From assembly GCF_002754375.1 (NCBI RefSeq), contig NZ_PEFF01000001.1:6465501-6529500 (forward strand): a stretch of 64,000 bases of DNA, written 5' to 3'. The notes under the pieces were generated by a model. It saw nothing but the letters and a program-made list of their open reading frames with translations, searched no databases and was not told the origin of the DNA. This DNA is from Variovorax sp. 54. Lineage in GTDB: Bacteria; Pseudomonadota; Gammaproteobacteria; Burkholderiales; Burkholderiaceae_C. The stretch's first letter is position 1. Each line of letters opens with the position of its first letter. A program made the translations under genes and the position numbers. Below are positions 55,033-63,513 of the stretch, piece by piece.

Positions 55033-56391
55033 TCACGCACGCGGCCCGAGCGCACGCTCGATGGCCGCGCCAACCGCCAGCAACTGCTGGTCGGTGCCCG
55101 CCGCGCCGCAGGCCATCAGCCCGACCGGCGCCGTGCCCGGTGCATGGCAGGGCAGGGTGAGGGCGCAGCCGTCGAGGAAATTGATGACCCCGGCGTTGCG
55201 CAGGAAGCGCAGGTTCCAGCGCACGTAGTCGTCATCGCTGCGGTCGGCCTCGGCAAGGGTCGGTGCGATGCAGGCCACGGTGGGCAGCAGCAGCGCGTCG
55301 AACGGGGCCAGCGTTTGCGCGAAGGCTGCGATGGCCGAGGCGCGCAGGCGCAGCAGTGCGATGTGGTCGGCGGCGCTGATGCCGGCACCCAGCGCCAGGC
55401 GCTGGCCCACGCGCGGATCGTAGAGCGGGAGCCGATCCAGGCTCTCGCGGTGCACCACGTAGGCTTCGGCCCCCGCGATGCCGCCGCCTTCGAAGTAGCG
55501 CGGGTGTGCGTCCAGCGACGGCACCGGGGCGGTGGCGATGTGTGCCCCGGCAAGCGACAGCGTCGCCAGCGCGGCTGAGAAGGCGTGCGCCACTTCGGGG
55601 TCGAGATCATCCATCAGGCTGCCCTCGGGCACGAGAAAGCGCAGGCCGCGTGCGTCCAGCGGTGCGAGCGGCGCGGGCGCCGTGCCGGCAAGGATCGCGT
55701 CGAACAGCGCGCAGCAGTCGACAGAGTTGGCCAGCGGGCCGACGGAGTCGAGCGTCCAAGACAGCGGGAACGCGCCGTCGGTCGGCACCCGCCGTGCGGT
55801 CGGCTTGAAGCCCACCACGCCGCACAGCGCCGCCGGGATGCGCACCGAGCCGCGCGTGTCGGTGCCCAGCGCCATCACGCCCATGCCGTCCGCCTGCGCC
55901 ACGCCGGCGCCGCAGGACGATCCGCCCGGCACGCGGCCGGTGGCGCGGTCCCAGGGGTTGCGCGGCGTGCCGGTGTGCGGGTTGAGGCCGACGCCGCCGA
56001 AGGCGAACTCGACCATGTTCGTGCGGCCCAGCAGCACCGCGCCGGCAGCGCGCAGCCGCTCGACGGCGATGGCGTCGTGCGTGGCCGGCGCGGCATCGGC
56101 GCGCACCACCGAGCCCGCACGCGTGACCTGGCCGGCCACGTCGAACAGGTCCTTCACCGACACCGGCAGGCCTTCGACGGGTGAGCGCACCGCGCCGTTG
56201 CGGCGCATCGCATCGGAGGCGTCGGCTGCCCGGCGTGCGCCTTCCGCATCGACGTGGGTGAAGGCGCGTGCACCTTCACCCGCAGGGTCGGCGATGCGTG
56301 CGAGCGCCGCCTCGACCAGCGCGCGCGAGGTGGTTCGGCCGGCCGCGAGGTCGGCGCCGAGTTGTGCGGCCGTGGCCATGGCGTTGCGCAT
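55033..56391 (-). CDS. Amidase-signature family amidase
   Basis: A 452-residue amidase with the Lys-Ser-Ser triad intact: Lys in LPVSVKDLFDVAG, cis-Ser in RVPGGSSCGAGVAQADG, and nucleophile Ser in GTDTRGSVRIPAALCG. The usual GGSSGGSAA block is GGSSCGAGVA here, placing Cys next to the catalytic Ser. It would hydrolyse a carboxamide to acid plus ammonia. ATG 56389-56391 is chosen; a second ATG 12 bp downstream is possible. It lies between the RidA-like gene and the TRAP transporter and belongs to the same operon. Confidence 0.9.
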   Translation of the reverse strand: MRNAMATAAQLGADLAAGRTTSRALVEAALARIADPAGEGARAFTHVDAEGARRAADASDAMRRNGAVRSPVEGLPVSVKDLFDVAGQVTRAGSVVRADAAPATHDAIAVERLRAAGAVLLGRTNMVEFAFGGVGLNPHTGTPRNPWDRATGRVPGGSSCGAGVAQADGMGVMALGTDTRGSVRIPAALCGVVGFKPTARRVPTDGAFPLSWTLDSVGPLANSVDCCALFDAILAGTAPAPLAPLDARGLRFLVPEGSLMDDLDPEVAHAFSAALATLSLAGAHIATAPVPSLDAHPRYFEGGGIAGAEAYVVHRESLDRLPLYDPRVGQRLALGAGISAADHIALLRLRASAIAAFAQTLAPFDALLLPTVACIAPTLAEADRSDDDYVRWNLRFLRNAGVINFLDGCALTLPCHAPGTAPVGLMACGAAGTDQQLLAVGAAIERALGPRA

Positions 56392-56407
56392 GGGTTCCGT
56401 GCGCCGC

Positions 56408-57163
56408 CTAGGCGTGCACCAGCTCGCGCGCCACGCGGCGCAGGTCCATCTCATATTCCATGTCGGCGATGGGCGGGCGGGTGTACTGCCAGGTGAGGCC
56501 CATGCGGGCCACGCCGCGCTGGACGAGTTCGTCGTGCACCAGCGGGCCGATGTCGTGCACCGTGTAGGCCTGCGTGGCGACCGCGTCCTGCCAGGTGAAG
56601 CCCAATGCCGTGACGCGCCGCGTCATCTCCGCCACGACGTAGCGCACCTTCTCGCGCAGGCCGTCGAGGCTGGTGTCGCCCAGGCGCACCATGACGTCGT
56701 GGTAGTTGCCGTGGCCCTCGGGCGCTTCGCCGCCGCCGGCCACCACGAAGCCGGGCAGCGCGGTGCCGTCGTCCGGCACGGTGTAGGAAAAAGCATGAAA
56801 GGCTGGCGACGCGGGCGGCTCGTACACCGGGCAGACATTGGTGCGGGCCACGGGGTTGATGTCGCCGCGCACCAGGCCCCAGTCCTGCAGCGTGCGCACA
56901 TAGAGGCGGTTGAACTCGACGAAGCCGCCGTCGGACAGCGGCGCGGGCGAGCGCAGCTCGCAACCGCACAGCGCCGACAGCGGCCGGCCGCGCTGCGCCA
57001 GGTGCGCGGCAATGGCCTCGAAGCCCGCGAGCAGGGCGGGCGGGCGCTGGAACACCACGCGCTCGATGGCAAAGCCCGGCAGCGCGGCAACGCCGGCTGA
57101 ATACTGAAAAACGGCCTGGATGTAGCGGTAGCCACCGGGCTGGAAATCGACAACGTGGGTCAT
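56408..57163 (-). CDS. RidA-superfamily protein, possibly CnbZ-like aminomuconate deaminase
   Basis: A 251-residue protein whose start (VVDFQPGGYRYIQAVFQYSAGVAALPGFAIERVVFQRP) and later LVHDELVQRGVARMGLTWQYTRPPIADMEYEMDLR resemble, from memory, the 2-amino-5-chloromuconate deaminase CnbZ of Comamonas. CnbZ removes an amino group from a ring-cleavage product. It is not similar to other deaminases and looks like a two-domain Rid relative. It starts an operon with amidase and TRAP genes, with a divergent LysR gene further upstream being the likely regulator. The exact substrate is uncertain. Confidence 0.6.
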   Translation of the reverse strand: MTHVVDFQPGGYRYIQAVFQYSAGVAALPGFAIERVVFQRPPALLAGFEAIAAHLAQRGRPLSALCGCELRSPAPLSDGGFVEFNRLYVRTLQDWGLVRGDINPVARTNVCPVYEPPASPAFHAFSYTVPDDGTALPGFVVAGGGEAPEGHGNYHDVMVRLGDTSLDGLREKVRYVVAEMTRRVTALGFTWQDAVATQAYTVHDIGPLVHDELVQRGVARMGLTWQYTRPPIADMEYEMDLRRVARELVHA

Positions 57164-57264
57164 GGGTGAATGTCTCCGTGGGTTTCGACTCTATGCAGCT
57201 TGCGGGTTGCAAAGAAGCCGAACTTCGGCACCCATGTGTTGCCGATATGAGAACACCCAGGGCG

Positions 57265-58182
57265 CTAGCTGCGCTCGGCGGCGGTGGTGGTGCCGTAGCG
57301 GCCCATGCCGGCCTTGAAGGTCTGCAGCAGCTTGCGCGCGGCCGGCGACGGCTGGTAGGAGGGCATGGTGATGAGGCTGATGTGGGTCTGGGCCAGGTCG
57401 CGCTCCTGCAGCGGCACCGCGCACAGCTCGCCGCTGGCGATCTCGCGCAAGGCCGCGTAGCGCGGCAGGAAGGTCATCAGCTCGGAATGACGCACGATGC
57501 CCTTGGCCATGTCCAGCGTGTTCGCTTCGATCACGTGCGTGAGCGAGGTCTTGGTCTTCAGCGCGATGGCATCGATCAGCGAGCGGATCTGGAAGGTGGT
57601 GTCGGGCAGCACCACGCGCTGGTCCGCCAGCGTCTTGAACGAGATGCTGCGCCGCGCCGCCAGCGGATGACCGGCGGCGACGATGGCGCACAGCGGCTGC
57701 TCCAGCCGCGCATGCACATGGAAGGGGTTGCGCGCCGGCAGGCCGAAGGCCAGGGCGAGGTCGATCTCGCCGTCGCGCAGCAACTCCAGCACCGCGCGCG
57801 AACCGACGATCGAGACGCTCACGCGGATACCCGGAAAGCGCTCGTCGAAACCCGCCAGGTAGCGCGAAAGAAAGTAGACCATGCCCTCGACGCTGCCGAT
57901 GCGCACCTGTCCCGCCTGCAATCCGGTGATCTGCTGCAGCGAGGCGCGCAGGGCGTCGGCGTCGGTGCTGGCGCGCGCAGCGTAGTCGCGCACCAGTTCG
58001 CCGGCGGCCGTGAGCGTGAGGCGCCGCGCGCGGCGGTCGAACAGGGCGACCTGCAGCTCCGCTTCGAGCTGGCCGATCTGGCGACTGATGGCGCTCGGCG
58101 CAATCGACAGGTGTTCGGCCGCACGGCGGATCGAGCCGCTGAGAGCGACTTCACGGAAGTAGGTCAGGGCGAGGGGAAGCAT
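57265..58182 (-). CDS. LysR-family regulator
   Basis: A 305-residue LysR protein (LTYFREVALSGSIRRAAEHLSIAPSAISRQIGQLEAELQVALFDR, about 7-50; effector domain about 90-290). It is encoded on the same strand just upstream of the RidA-like/amidase/TRAP unit (101 bp gap) and divergent from wrbA. It could therefore regulate either side. The 45-bp block before wrbA recurs near other genes not adjacent to this regulator, which favours the amidase/TRAP unit as its main target. Confidence 0.9.
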   Translation of the reverse strand: MLPLALTYFREVALSGSIRRAAEHLSIAPSAISRQIGQLEAELQVALFDRRARRLTLTAAGELVRDYAARASTDADALRASLQQITGLQAGQVRIGSVEGMVYFLSRYLAGFDERFPGIRVSVSIVGSRAVLELLRDGEIDLALAFGLPARNPFHVHARLEQPLCAIVAAGHPLAARRSISFKTLADQRVVLPDTTFQIRSLIDAIALKTKTSLTHVIEANTLDMAKGIVRHSELMTFLPRYAALREIASGELCAVPLQERDLAQTHISLITMPSYQPSPAARKLLQTFKAGMGRYGTTTAAERS

Positions 58183-58251
58183 GGTGCGCGCCGATGCTAC
58201 GCCACCGGGTCTGCATGGCTTGGAACGAGAGAGGGTCCATCCAGTTTCTCG

Positions 58252-58305
58252 ATGGATTCCATCGAAACAAACAGGCTTCCGCGAGAGATGCCTGGCTCCT
58301 ACGCT
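58252..58305 (+). promoter_or_regulatory. Regulon block 1 (before wrbA)
   Basis: TCGATGGATTCCATCGA (58249-58265) is a palindrome with perfect 6-bp arms. It runs into the 45-bp block starting at 58261 (ATCGAAA...AGGCTTC...CTCCTACGCT), shared without gaps with 61866 and 63439. It lies 75-119 bp before the wrbA start. Confidence 0.75.
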
Positions 58306-58379
58306 AGCGCCATGTCATCGAAGTTCAGTCTTCTTTCTTCGCCCGCCGGCGTTCGGCGATTCCTTTCCAGGAGATACCC

Positions 58380-58979
58380 ATGAGCAAAGTTCTTGTCCTG
58401 TACTACTCGTCCTACGGCCACATCGAAACGATGGCCCAGGCCATCGCCGAAGGCGCCCGCAGTGCCGGTGCCGAGGTCGACATCAAGCGTGTGCCCGAGA
58501 CCGTGCCGCTGGAAGTCGCGAAGAGCGCGCACTTCAAGCTCGACCAATCGGCGCCCGTCGCCGCGGTGGCCGAGCTTGAACACTACGACGCCATCATCGT
58601 CGGCACCGGCACGCGCTTCGGCCGCATGTCGTCGCAGATGGCGGCGTTTCTCGACCAGGCCGGTGGCCTGTGGGCGCGCGGCGCGCTCAATGGCAAGGTG
58701 GGGGCAGCGTTCAGCTCGTCCGCCACGCAGCACGGCGGGCAGGAAACCACGCTGTTCTCGATCATCACCAACCTGCTGCACTTCGGCATGACCGTCGTGG
58801 GCCTGCCATACAGCCACCAGGGCCAGATGAGCGTGGACGAGATCGTCGGTGGTGCGCCCTACGGCGCCACGACCGTGGCCGGCGGCGACGGATCGCGCCA
58901 GCCGACCGAGATTGATCTTGCCGGTGCACGCCACCAGGGCGAGCTGGTCGCCAGGACCGCGGCCAAGCTTTTCGGCTGA
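58380..58979 (+). CDS. wrbA: NAD(P)H:quinone oxidoreductase, WrbA family
   Basis: A 199-residue flavodoxin-like FMN enzyme that reduces quinones by two electrons and prevents redox cycling. FMN phosphate loop [21 protein letters not shown] at the N-terminus, then [35 protein letters not shown] and [36 protein letters not shown] are all WrbA-specific. A ribosome-binding AGGAG is nine bases upstream. First gene of a four-gene unit (58380-60916), preceded by the shared regulon block. Confidence 0.95.
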   Translation: MSKVLVLYYSSYGHIETMAQAIAEGARSAGAEVDIKRVPETVPLEVAKSAHFKLDQSAPVAAVAELEHYDAIIVGTGTRFGRMSSQMAAFLDQAGGLWARGALNGKVGAAFSSSATQHGGQETTLFSIITNLLHFGMTVVGLPYSHQGQMSVDEIVGGAPYGATTVAGGDGSRQPTEIDLAGARHQGELVARTAAKLFG

Positions 58980-59005
58980 GCACCCGGTTCCCAAGGAGAA
59001 CAACC

Positions 59006-59458
59006 ATGAGCACCCACAACACCGCAGGCGAAGCGGCCAAGGCCGTCGTGCGCCGCAACACCGAAGAGGTCCAGGGCGGCGGCAACTACGCGCTCTTCGA
59101 CGAGCTCTTTGCCGACAGCTTTCTCGACCACACGCCGCAGCCCAGCTGCACGCCGGACAAGGCGGGCGCCCTGGGCTTGTACAAGACGCTGCGCGCGGCG
59201 TTCCCCGACTTCCATGCCGACATCCATTGGCAGCGCGTGGACGGCGACGTCGTGACGACCTTCAAGACCTACCACGGCACGCACCAGGGCGACGTGTTCG
59301 GCATCGCGCCCACGGGCCGCAAGATCCACTTCGAGACCGTCGATGCGATGCGCGTGCAGGACGGCAAGATCACGGAGCACTGGGGCGTGGCGAACCTGTT
59401 CTCCCTGCTGCAGCAGCTGGGTGCCTGGCCGCCGGCGTCCGCCGAGAAGGCGCACTGA
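59006..59458 (+). CDS. SnoaL-like ester cyclase/NTF2-fold protein
   Basis: A 150-residue SnoaL_polyketide-cyclase-like protein: NYALFDELFADSFLDHTPQPSCTPDKAG, FPDFHADIHWQRVDGDVVTTFKTYHGTHQGDVFGIAPTGRKIHFETVDAMRVQDGKITEHWGVANLFSLLQQLG. The FGIAPTGRKI and W-x-V-x-D spacing is typical of this group. It lies 27 bp after wrbA and two bases before the GTG of the SDR gene. A catabolic or detoxifying role is likely, but the substrate is unknown. Confidence 0.85.
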   Translation: MSTHNTAGEAAKAVVRRNTEEVQGGGNYALFDELFADSFLDHTPQPSCTPDKAGALGLYKTLRAAFPDFHADIHWQRVDGDVVTTFKTYHGTHQGDVFGIAPTGRKIHFETVDAMRVQDGKITEHWGVANLFSLLQQLGAWPPASAEKAH

Positions 59459-59459
59459 C

Positions 59460-60230
59460 GTGAGCGACATCCTCCAAGACAAGGTCGTCGTCGTCACGGG
59501 GGCCGCCAGCGGCATCGGACGCGCGATCGCCATCGGCGCCGCGCAGCACGGCGCCAGGGCGATGATCGTCTCGGACATCACCGAAACCTCCAACGAAGGC
59601 GGCAGCACCACGACCTCGGAGATCGAGTCGCTGGGCGTGGCCGTTCGCTTTCATCGCACGGACGTGAGCCAGCGCCCGCAGGTCGATGCGTTGGTCGAGG
59701 CGGCGGCGGAGTTCGGCGGCGTCGATGTGATGGTCGCCAACGCCGGCATCACGTTGCGTGCGGACGGCCCCGACGTGGCCGAAGACGACTACCGGCGTCT
59801 GATGACCGTCAACCTCGACGGCGTGCTGTTCAGTGCCCAGGCGGCGGCGCGTCAGATGAAAGCGAATGGCAAGGCCGGCAGCATCGTGCTGATGGCCAGC
59901 ATGGGCGGGATCGCGGGCGCGGGCATGACCGTGGCCTATTCCACGAGCAAGGGCGGCGTGGTGCTCATGGCCAAGGCCCTGGCCGATGCGCTCGGGCCCG
60001 ACGGGATCCGCGTCAATGCGGTCGCGCCGGGCGTGATCGACACCCACCTGGTGCGCACCCACCCGGGCATTGCCGCCGCGTCCGAAGGCTTCAGGCAGCG
60101 CACGCCGCTGCGCCGGCTCGGCAAGCCGTCCGAGATTGCGGATTCGGTCGCGTGGCTCGGCTCGGACATGTCCAGCTATGTCAGTGGTATCGCGCTGCTC
60201 GTCGACGGCGGTTTGCTGTCGGTGATCTGA
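59460..60230 (+). CDS. Short-chain dehydrogenase/reductase
   Basis: A 256-residue SDR using NAD(P)H: TGAASGIGRAIAIGAA (cofactor loop), NAGITLRADGP, Ser in VLMASMGG, and the YxxxK pair in AYSTSKGGVVLM, followed by PGVIDTHLVRTHP. The start is GTG 59460, two bases after the stop of the SnoaL gene. In this unit it may reduce a carbonyl or oxidise an alcohol of a stress-derived compound. Confidence 0.93.
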   Translation: MSDILQDKVVVVTGAASGIGRAIAIGAAQHGARAMIVSDITETSNEGGSTTTSEIESLGVAVRFHRTDVSQRPQVDALVEAAAEFGGVDVMVANAGITLRADGPDVAEDDYRRLMTVNLDGVLFSAQAAARQMKANGKAGSIVLMASMGGIAGAGMTVAYSTSKGGVVLMAKALADALGPDGIRVNAVAPGVIDTHLVRTHPGIAAASEGFRQRTPLRRLGKPSEIADSVAWLGSDMSSYVSGIALLVDGGLLSVI

Positions 60231-60256
60231 GCCTGCGCCGAGACAGGAGAGACACC

Positions 60257-60916
60257 ATGCACTTCGAGGCCGTGAACCCAGGGAACCAACGCCTGAACAC
60301 CGCGGATGCACTGACGCTGATGCGCGTGCCGCCCAAGTTCGACGTCACCGAGTGGCCGCGCCAGGTCGAGGCTTTTCTGCATGCGACCGAGAAGCCGCTG
60401 CACCGGGCCATCCTGAAGAACTACCTGCGGCATTTGCTGCTGGAGGTGGCCGGCTACTGGGACCGGATCATCGTGCCGGAACTCACGGTCGACGAGCCCA
60501 TGTACCGCGTGGGTGACCGGCGGGAGGTGCACGTCCTGTCGGGCAAGGCGGCGGTGGAAGGCTTCTACCGGCAGACCTTCGAGACCCGGCAGAACGTGAT
60601 GGGCGCCCGGACCATGAACATGGGGGTGGAAGACTACGGCGTGACCACGGAGGCCGTCTGGACGCACGTGGTGCCGGGCGTCTGCCTGAAGGGCCATCCC
60701 GTCGATGCCGACCCCGAGGCCTGGTACCTCATGAACCACCACCTGTTCCAGATCTTCACGTACACCCGCGACGCGCAGCCGAAGCTGATCTCGGAGCGCA
60801 TCTACGACGATCCGCAGAGCTACAGCTACGAGAAGCTCGCACCCGCGGATGTGGTGACGCCGGAGATGGCCCGCGCGCAGCTTGCGCCGTTCCTCGCGCG
60901 GGCGACCCTGGCGTAG
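60257..60916 (+). CDS. NTF2-like/SnoaL-like protein of unknown function
   Basis: A 219-residue protein of unclear family. Its middle (HLLLEVAGYWDRIIVPELTVDEPMYRVGDRREVHVLSGKAAVEGFYRQTFETRQNVMGARTMNMGVEDYGVTTEAVW) looks like a SnoaL-type cone barrel with an extra N-terminal helix. There is a preserved NHHLFQIFTYTRDAQPKLISERIYDD segment near the end. AGGAG before ATG 60257 supports the start. Last gene of the wrbA unit, followed by a convergent LysR gene. Confidence 0.75.
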   Translation: MHFEAVNPGNQRLNTADALTLMRVPPKFDVTEWPRQVEAFLHATEKPLHRAILKNYLRHLLLEVAGYWDRIIVPELTVDEPMYRVGDRREVHVLSGKAAVEGFYRQTFETRQNVMGARTMNMGVEDYGVTTEAVWTHVVPGVCLKGHPVDADPEAWYLMNHHLFQIFTYTRDAQPKLISERIYDDPQSYSYEKLAPADVVTPEMARAQLAPFLARATLA

Positions 60917-60932
60917 GGCGCTCCCGCCTCGA

Positions 60933-61841
60933 TCAAGCGCGGCCAGGCGAATCGGTCTGCTTGAGCTGGTCGAGGAACCAGCGGCCGGCCGGCCCCGGCG
61001 GCGAATCTTTTCGGTAGGCCGCGAACATCGCGATGGGCGGTGTGCGCGGCTGGAAGTTCTCGATCTGGATCTGCACCAGCGCACCGGTGTCCAGGTCGTG
61101 CCGCACCATGGCCTGCGGCATGTGTCCCCAGCCGAACCCCGCGCGCAGGAAGGCGTGCTTGGCGCCCAGGTCGGCCAGGCGCCACGTCGAAGGCGAGAAG
61201 ACGCCGTAGGTCTTGCCGTCCGACAGGCTCGTGCGGTCCGTGAGGACCAGCTGCACGTGGTCTTCCAGCTCGCGCATCCGGATCAGGCCTTTGCGGCGCG
61301 CCAGCGGATGGGCGTTGCCGGTCACCGTGACCATGGGCACGTCGAGCAGCTTCTCGGCCTCCACGGCATCGGGCACGACGGGCATCGACCCGATGATGCC
61401 CAGCCGGCACGTGCCCTGCAGCACGGGCTGGATGACTGCGCCCAGCGCCTCGACATAGAGGCGAAGCGGCGTATGGGGAAACGCCGCGCGGAACAGGCCC
61501 ACGGCCACCGTCAGCGACTCCATCGGGTACATCACATCTACCGCCACCGACAGCTCGGGCTCCAGCCCTTCGGCCATGGTGCGCGCCTTGGCCTTGAAGC
61601 CGTTCATGCTGTTGACGACCACGCGGGCTTCCGCGAGGAGGGCGGTGCCTTGCTCGGTGAGCTGCGGGTAGCGCGCCGAGCGGTCGAACAGCTGCACGTC
61701 GATCTGCGCCTCGAGATTGGCCAGCGTCTGGCTGACGACCGACTGCGCCCGCCGCAGCTTGCGGCCCGCCGCCGAGAAACTGCCTTCGTCTGCTGCCGCG
61801 ATGAAGGTGCGCAGTTGGTCCATGGACAGGCCGTCGAGCAT
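60933..61841 (-). CDS. LysR-family regulator, likely of the redox regulon
   Basis: A 302-residue LysR protein: MDQLRTFIAAADEGSFSAAGRKLRRAQSVVSQTLANLEAQIDVQLFDR (about 7-52), effector domain about 90-285. It is divergent from pirin, and the shared GATG-N5-CATC dyad (61856-61868) lies 15 bp from its own start and runs into the 45-bp block. Since that block also precedes wrbA and the 42-residue gene, this protein is the best candidate regulator of all three, and of itself. Confidence 0.88.
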   Translation of the reverse strand: MLDGLSMDQLRTFIAAADEGSFSAAGRKLRRAQSVVSQTLANLEAQIDVQLFDRSARYPQLTEQGTALLAEARVVVNSMNGFKAKARTMAEGLEPELSVAVDVMYPMESLTVAVGLFRAAFPHTPLRLYVEALGAVIQPVLQGTCRLGIIGSMPVVPDAVEAEKLLDVPMVTVTGNAHPLARRKGLIRMRELEDHVQLVLTDRTSLSDGKTYGVFSPSTWRLADLGAKHAFLRAGFGWGHMPQAMVRHDLDTGALVQIQIENFQPRTPPIAMFAAYRKDSPPGPAGRWFLDQLKQTDSPGRA

Positions 61842-61855
61842 CTATCGTTCCTTTG

Positions 61856-61910
61856 GATGGGTTGCATCGAAAGATATAGGCTTCTCAGGGGGATGTCCAA
61901 CTCCTAACCT
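61856..61910 (+). promoter_or_regulatory. Regulon block 2 (between LysR and pirin)
   Basis: GATG-GGTTG-CATC (61856-61868) within CTTTG...CAAAG-like flanks precedes ATCGAAAGATATAGGCTTC, the 45-bp block from 61866. It matches the wrbA copy and the copy at 63439 without gaps. ATCGAAA starts 76 bp before the pirin ATG, nearly the same distance (75) as in copy 3. Confidence 0.8.
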
Positions 61911-61941
61911 TCAGGTCATGTCATCACCTGAAGGAAATTTC

Positions 61942-62799
61942 ATGGAGCACTCAGTCAGCGAATCCCTGTCGGCCCTGTCCGTCCAGACACGCCGCATCGT
62001 GGCCCGCACCCGGGGCCGTGCGCACGGACCGGTCACGCGCGTCGTCAGTCCCTCGGACATCGGCGAGCTGATCAAGCCGTTCGTCTTTCTCGACTACTTC
62101 GATTTCAAGCCGACCGGCAACGCGCTGTTCCCGATGCATCCGCATTCGGGCATTGCGACGATCACCGTGTTGCTCTCGGGCGACCTGCGCTACGAGGACA
62201 CGACCGGTGCGTCGGGCACCCTGTCCGCGGGCAGCGTCGAATGGATGCGGGCCGGCAACGGCGTGTGGCACGACGCGAGCCCGAGCGGGCTCGAGCGCTT
62301 CCAGGGCTACCAGGTGTGGGTCGCGTTGCCGCGCAGCCTGGAGAACCGCATGGCGCAAAGCCAGTACCTGCCCGCCGAGGCCGTGCCGCAGGCAGGCCCC
62401 GCCCGCATCGTCCTGGGTCGCCACGAAGGCGCACACAGCCGCGTGGCTGCGCCGGAAGGCATGAACCTGTTGCACGTTCGGCTGGCCGCGGGCGAGCGCT
62501 GGCGCTACCAGCCGCCCGCGGGGCACGACGTGGCCTGGACCCACGTTCACCGCGGCGAGCTGCGCGTGGCCGGCGAACGGCTGCAAGGCGAGCTCGCGGT
62601 GTTCGACGAATCGGGCAGCGCCATCGATTTCACTGCCGAAGGCGACACCGACTTCATCGTCGGGTCGGCCGTGAAGCACCCACACGACCTCGTGCTGGGC
62701 TACTACTCCGTTCACACCTCGCCCGATGCGCTGCAACGAGGAGAGGCGGAAATCGCCCGAATCGGGCGGCAGCTTCGCGCGGACGGGCGCATCCGTTGA
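61942..62799 (+). CDS. Pirin-family protein
   Basis: A 285-residue bicupin of the pirin family: FVFLDYFDFKPTGNALFPMHPHSGIATITVLLSGDLRYEDTTGASGTLSAGSVEWMRAGNGVWH holds the two His and the Glu that bind Fe in pirins (HPHSG and the E..H pair in VEWM...VWH). C-terminal cupin about 165-280. Bacterial pirins such as YhhW act as quercetin 2,3-dioxygenase-like enzymes or redox sensors. AAGGA (61931-61935) supports ATG 61942. Divergent from a LysR gene, followed by a DoxX gene. Confidence 0.9.
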   Translation: MEHSVSESLSALSVQTRRIVARTRGRAHGPVTRVVSPSDIGELIKPFVFLDYFDFKPTGNALFPMHPHSGIATITVLLSGDLRYEDTTGASGTLSAGSVEWMRAGNGVWHDASPSGLERFQGYQVWVALPRSLENRMAQSQYLPAEAVPQAGPARIVLGRHEGAHSRVAAPEGMNLLHVRLAAGERWRYQPPAGHDVAWTHVHRGELRVAGERLQGELAVFDESGSAIDFTAEGDTDFIVGSAVKHPHDLVLGYYSVHTSPDALQRGEAEIARIGRQLRADGRIR

Positions 62800-62866
62800 C
62801 TCCCCCGTTCGACTTTCAGTTTCTTCAACCCCTGTGCTTCCAATCAACTTACCCAGGAAATTCATC

Positions 62867-63301
62867 ATGACCACGACCACCACTTCCAACACCCAAACCA
62901 CCGTCCTGCCTTTCGTCGGACGCATCCTCCTGGCGGCGATCTTCATCGTCAGCAGCCTTGGCAAGATCGCAGCGCCCGAGGCGACCCAGGGCTACATCGC
63001 CTCGGTGGGCCTGCCCGCGCCGCTGCTGGGCTACCTGGCGGCCATTGCCATCGAACTGGGCGGCGGCCTGCTGCTGCTGGCGGGCTACCGCACCCGGGCC
63101 GTCGCGCTCGGACTGGCCGTCTTCTCGATCGCCTCCGCGCTCATCTTTCACCACGCGCTGGGCGACCAGAACCAGCTGTTCCACTTCCTGAAGAACCTCG
63201 CGATGGCCGGTGGTCTGATCCAGGTCGTGGCCTTCGGCGCTGGTGCCTTCAGCATCGATAACCGCAAGCACCTGCCGCGTCAGTCGCTGGCCACCCGCTG
63301 A
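62867..63301 (+). CDS. DoxX-family membrane protein
   Basis: A 144-residue four-helix membrane protein: LPFVGRILLAAIFIVSSLGKIAAPEATQGYIASVGLPAP, AIAIELGGGLLLLAGYRTRAVALGLAVFSIASALIFH and QLFHFLKNLAMAGGLIQVVAFGAG are standard DoxX/YphA features. Members work with pirins or thiol/sulfur oxidation and appear in stress regulons. Start at ATG 62867, ACCCAGGA upstream. Terminated by the hairpin at 63319. Confidence 0.9.
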   Translation: MTTTTTSNTQTTVLPFVGRILLAAIFIVSSLGKIAAPEATQGYIASVGLPAPLLGYLAAIAIELGGGLLLLAGYRTRAVALGLAVFSIASALIFHHALGDQNQLFHFLKNLAMAGGLIQVVAFGAGAFSIDNRKHLPRQSLATR

Positions 63302-63318
63302 GCCGACGCGAACACAAG

Positions 63319-63349
63319 GCCCGCCCCAGTGATGGGGCGGGCTTTTTTT
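63319..63349 (+). terminator. Rho-independent terminator after DoxX
   Basis: GCCCGCCCC (63319-63327), loop AGTGAT and GGGGCGGGC (63334-63342) form a 9-bp GC stem followed by seven Ts. Confidence 0.9.
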
Positions 63350-63429
63350 CGTGGGTATTGAACTGGTTCGTTCCCATGCGACCCCGCAGATTGCGTTCGA
63401 AGAAAGCTGCTATCCATCGTTAATTCAGA

Positions 63430-63483
63430 TGGATCGGATCGAAAAATTCAGGCTTCTGCGCGAGACGAAATCTCCCTAACCTG
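63430..63483 (+). promoter_or_regulatory. Regulon block 3 (before the 42-residue protein)
   Basis: GATGGAT precedes ATCGAAAAATTCAGGCTTC, the third copy of the 45-bp block (from 63439), ending CTCCCTAACCT. The dyad here is imperfect (GATG-N5-GATC). ATCGAAA starts 75 bp before ATG 63514. Confidence 0.75.
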
Positions 63484-63513
63484 CAACTTCACCCACCTAC
63501 TCAGGAGATCGAA

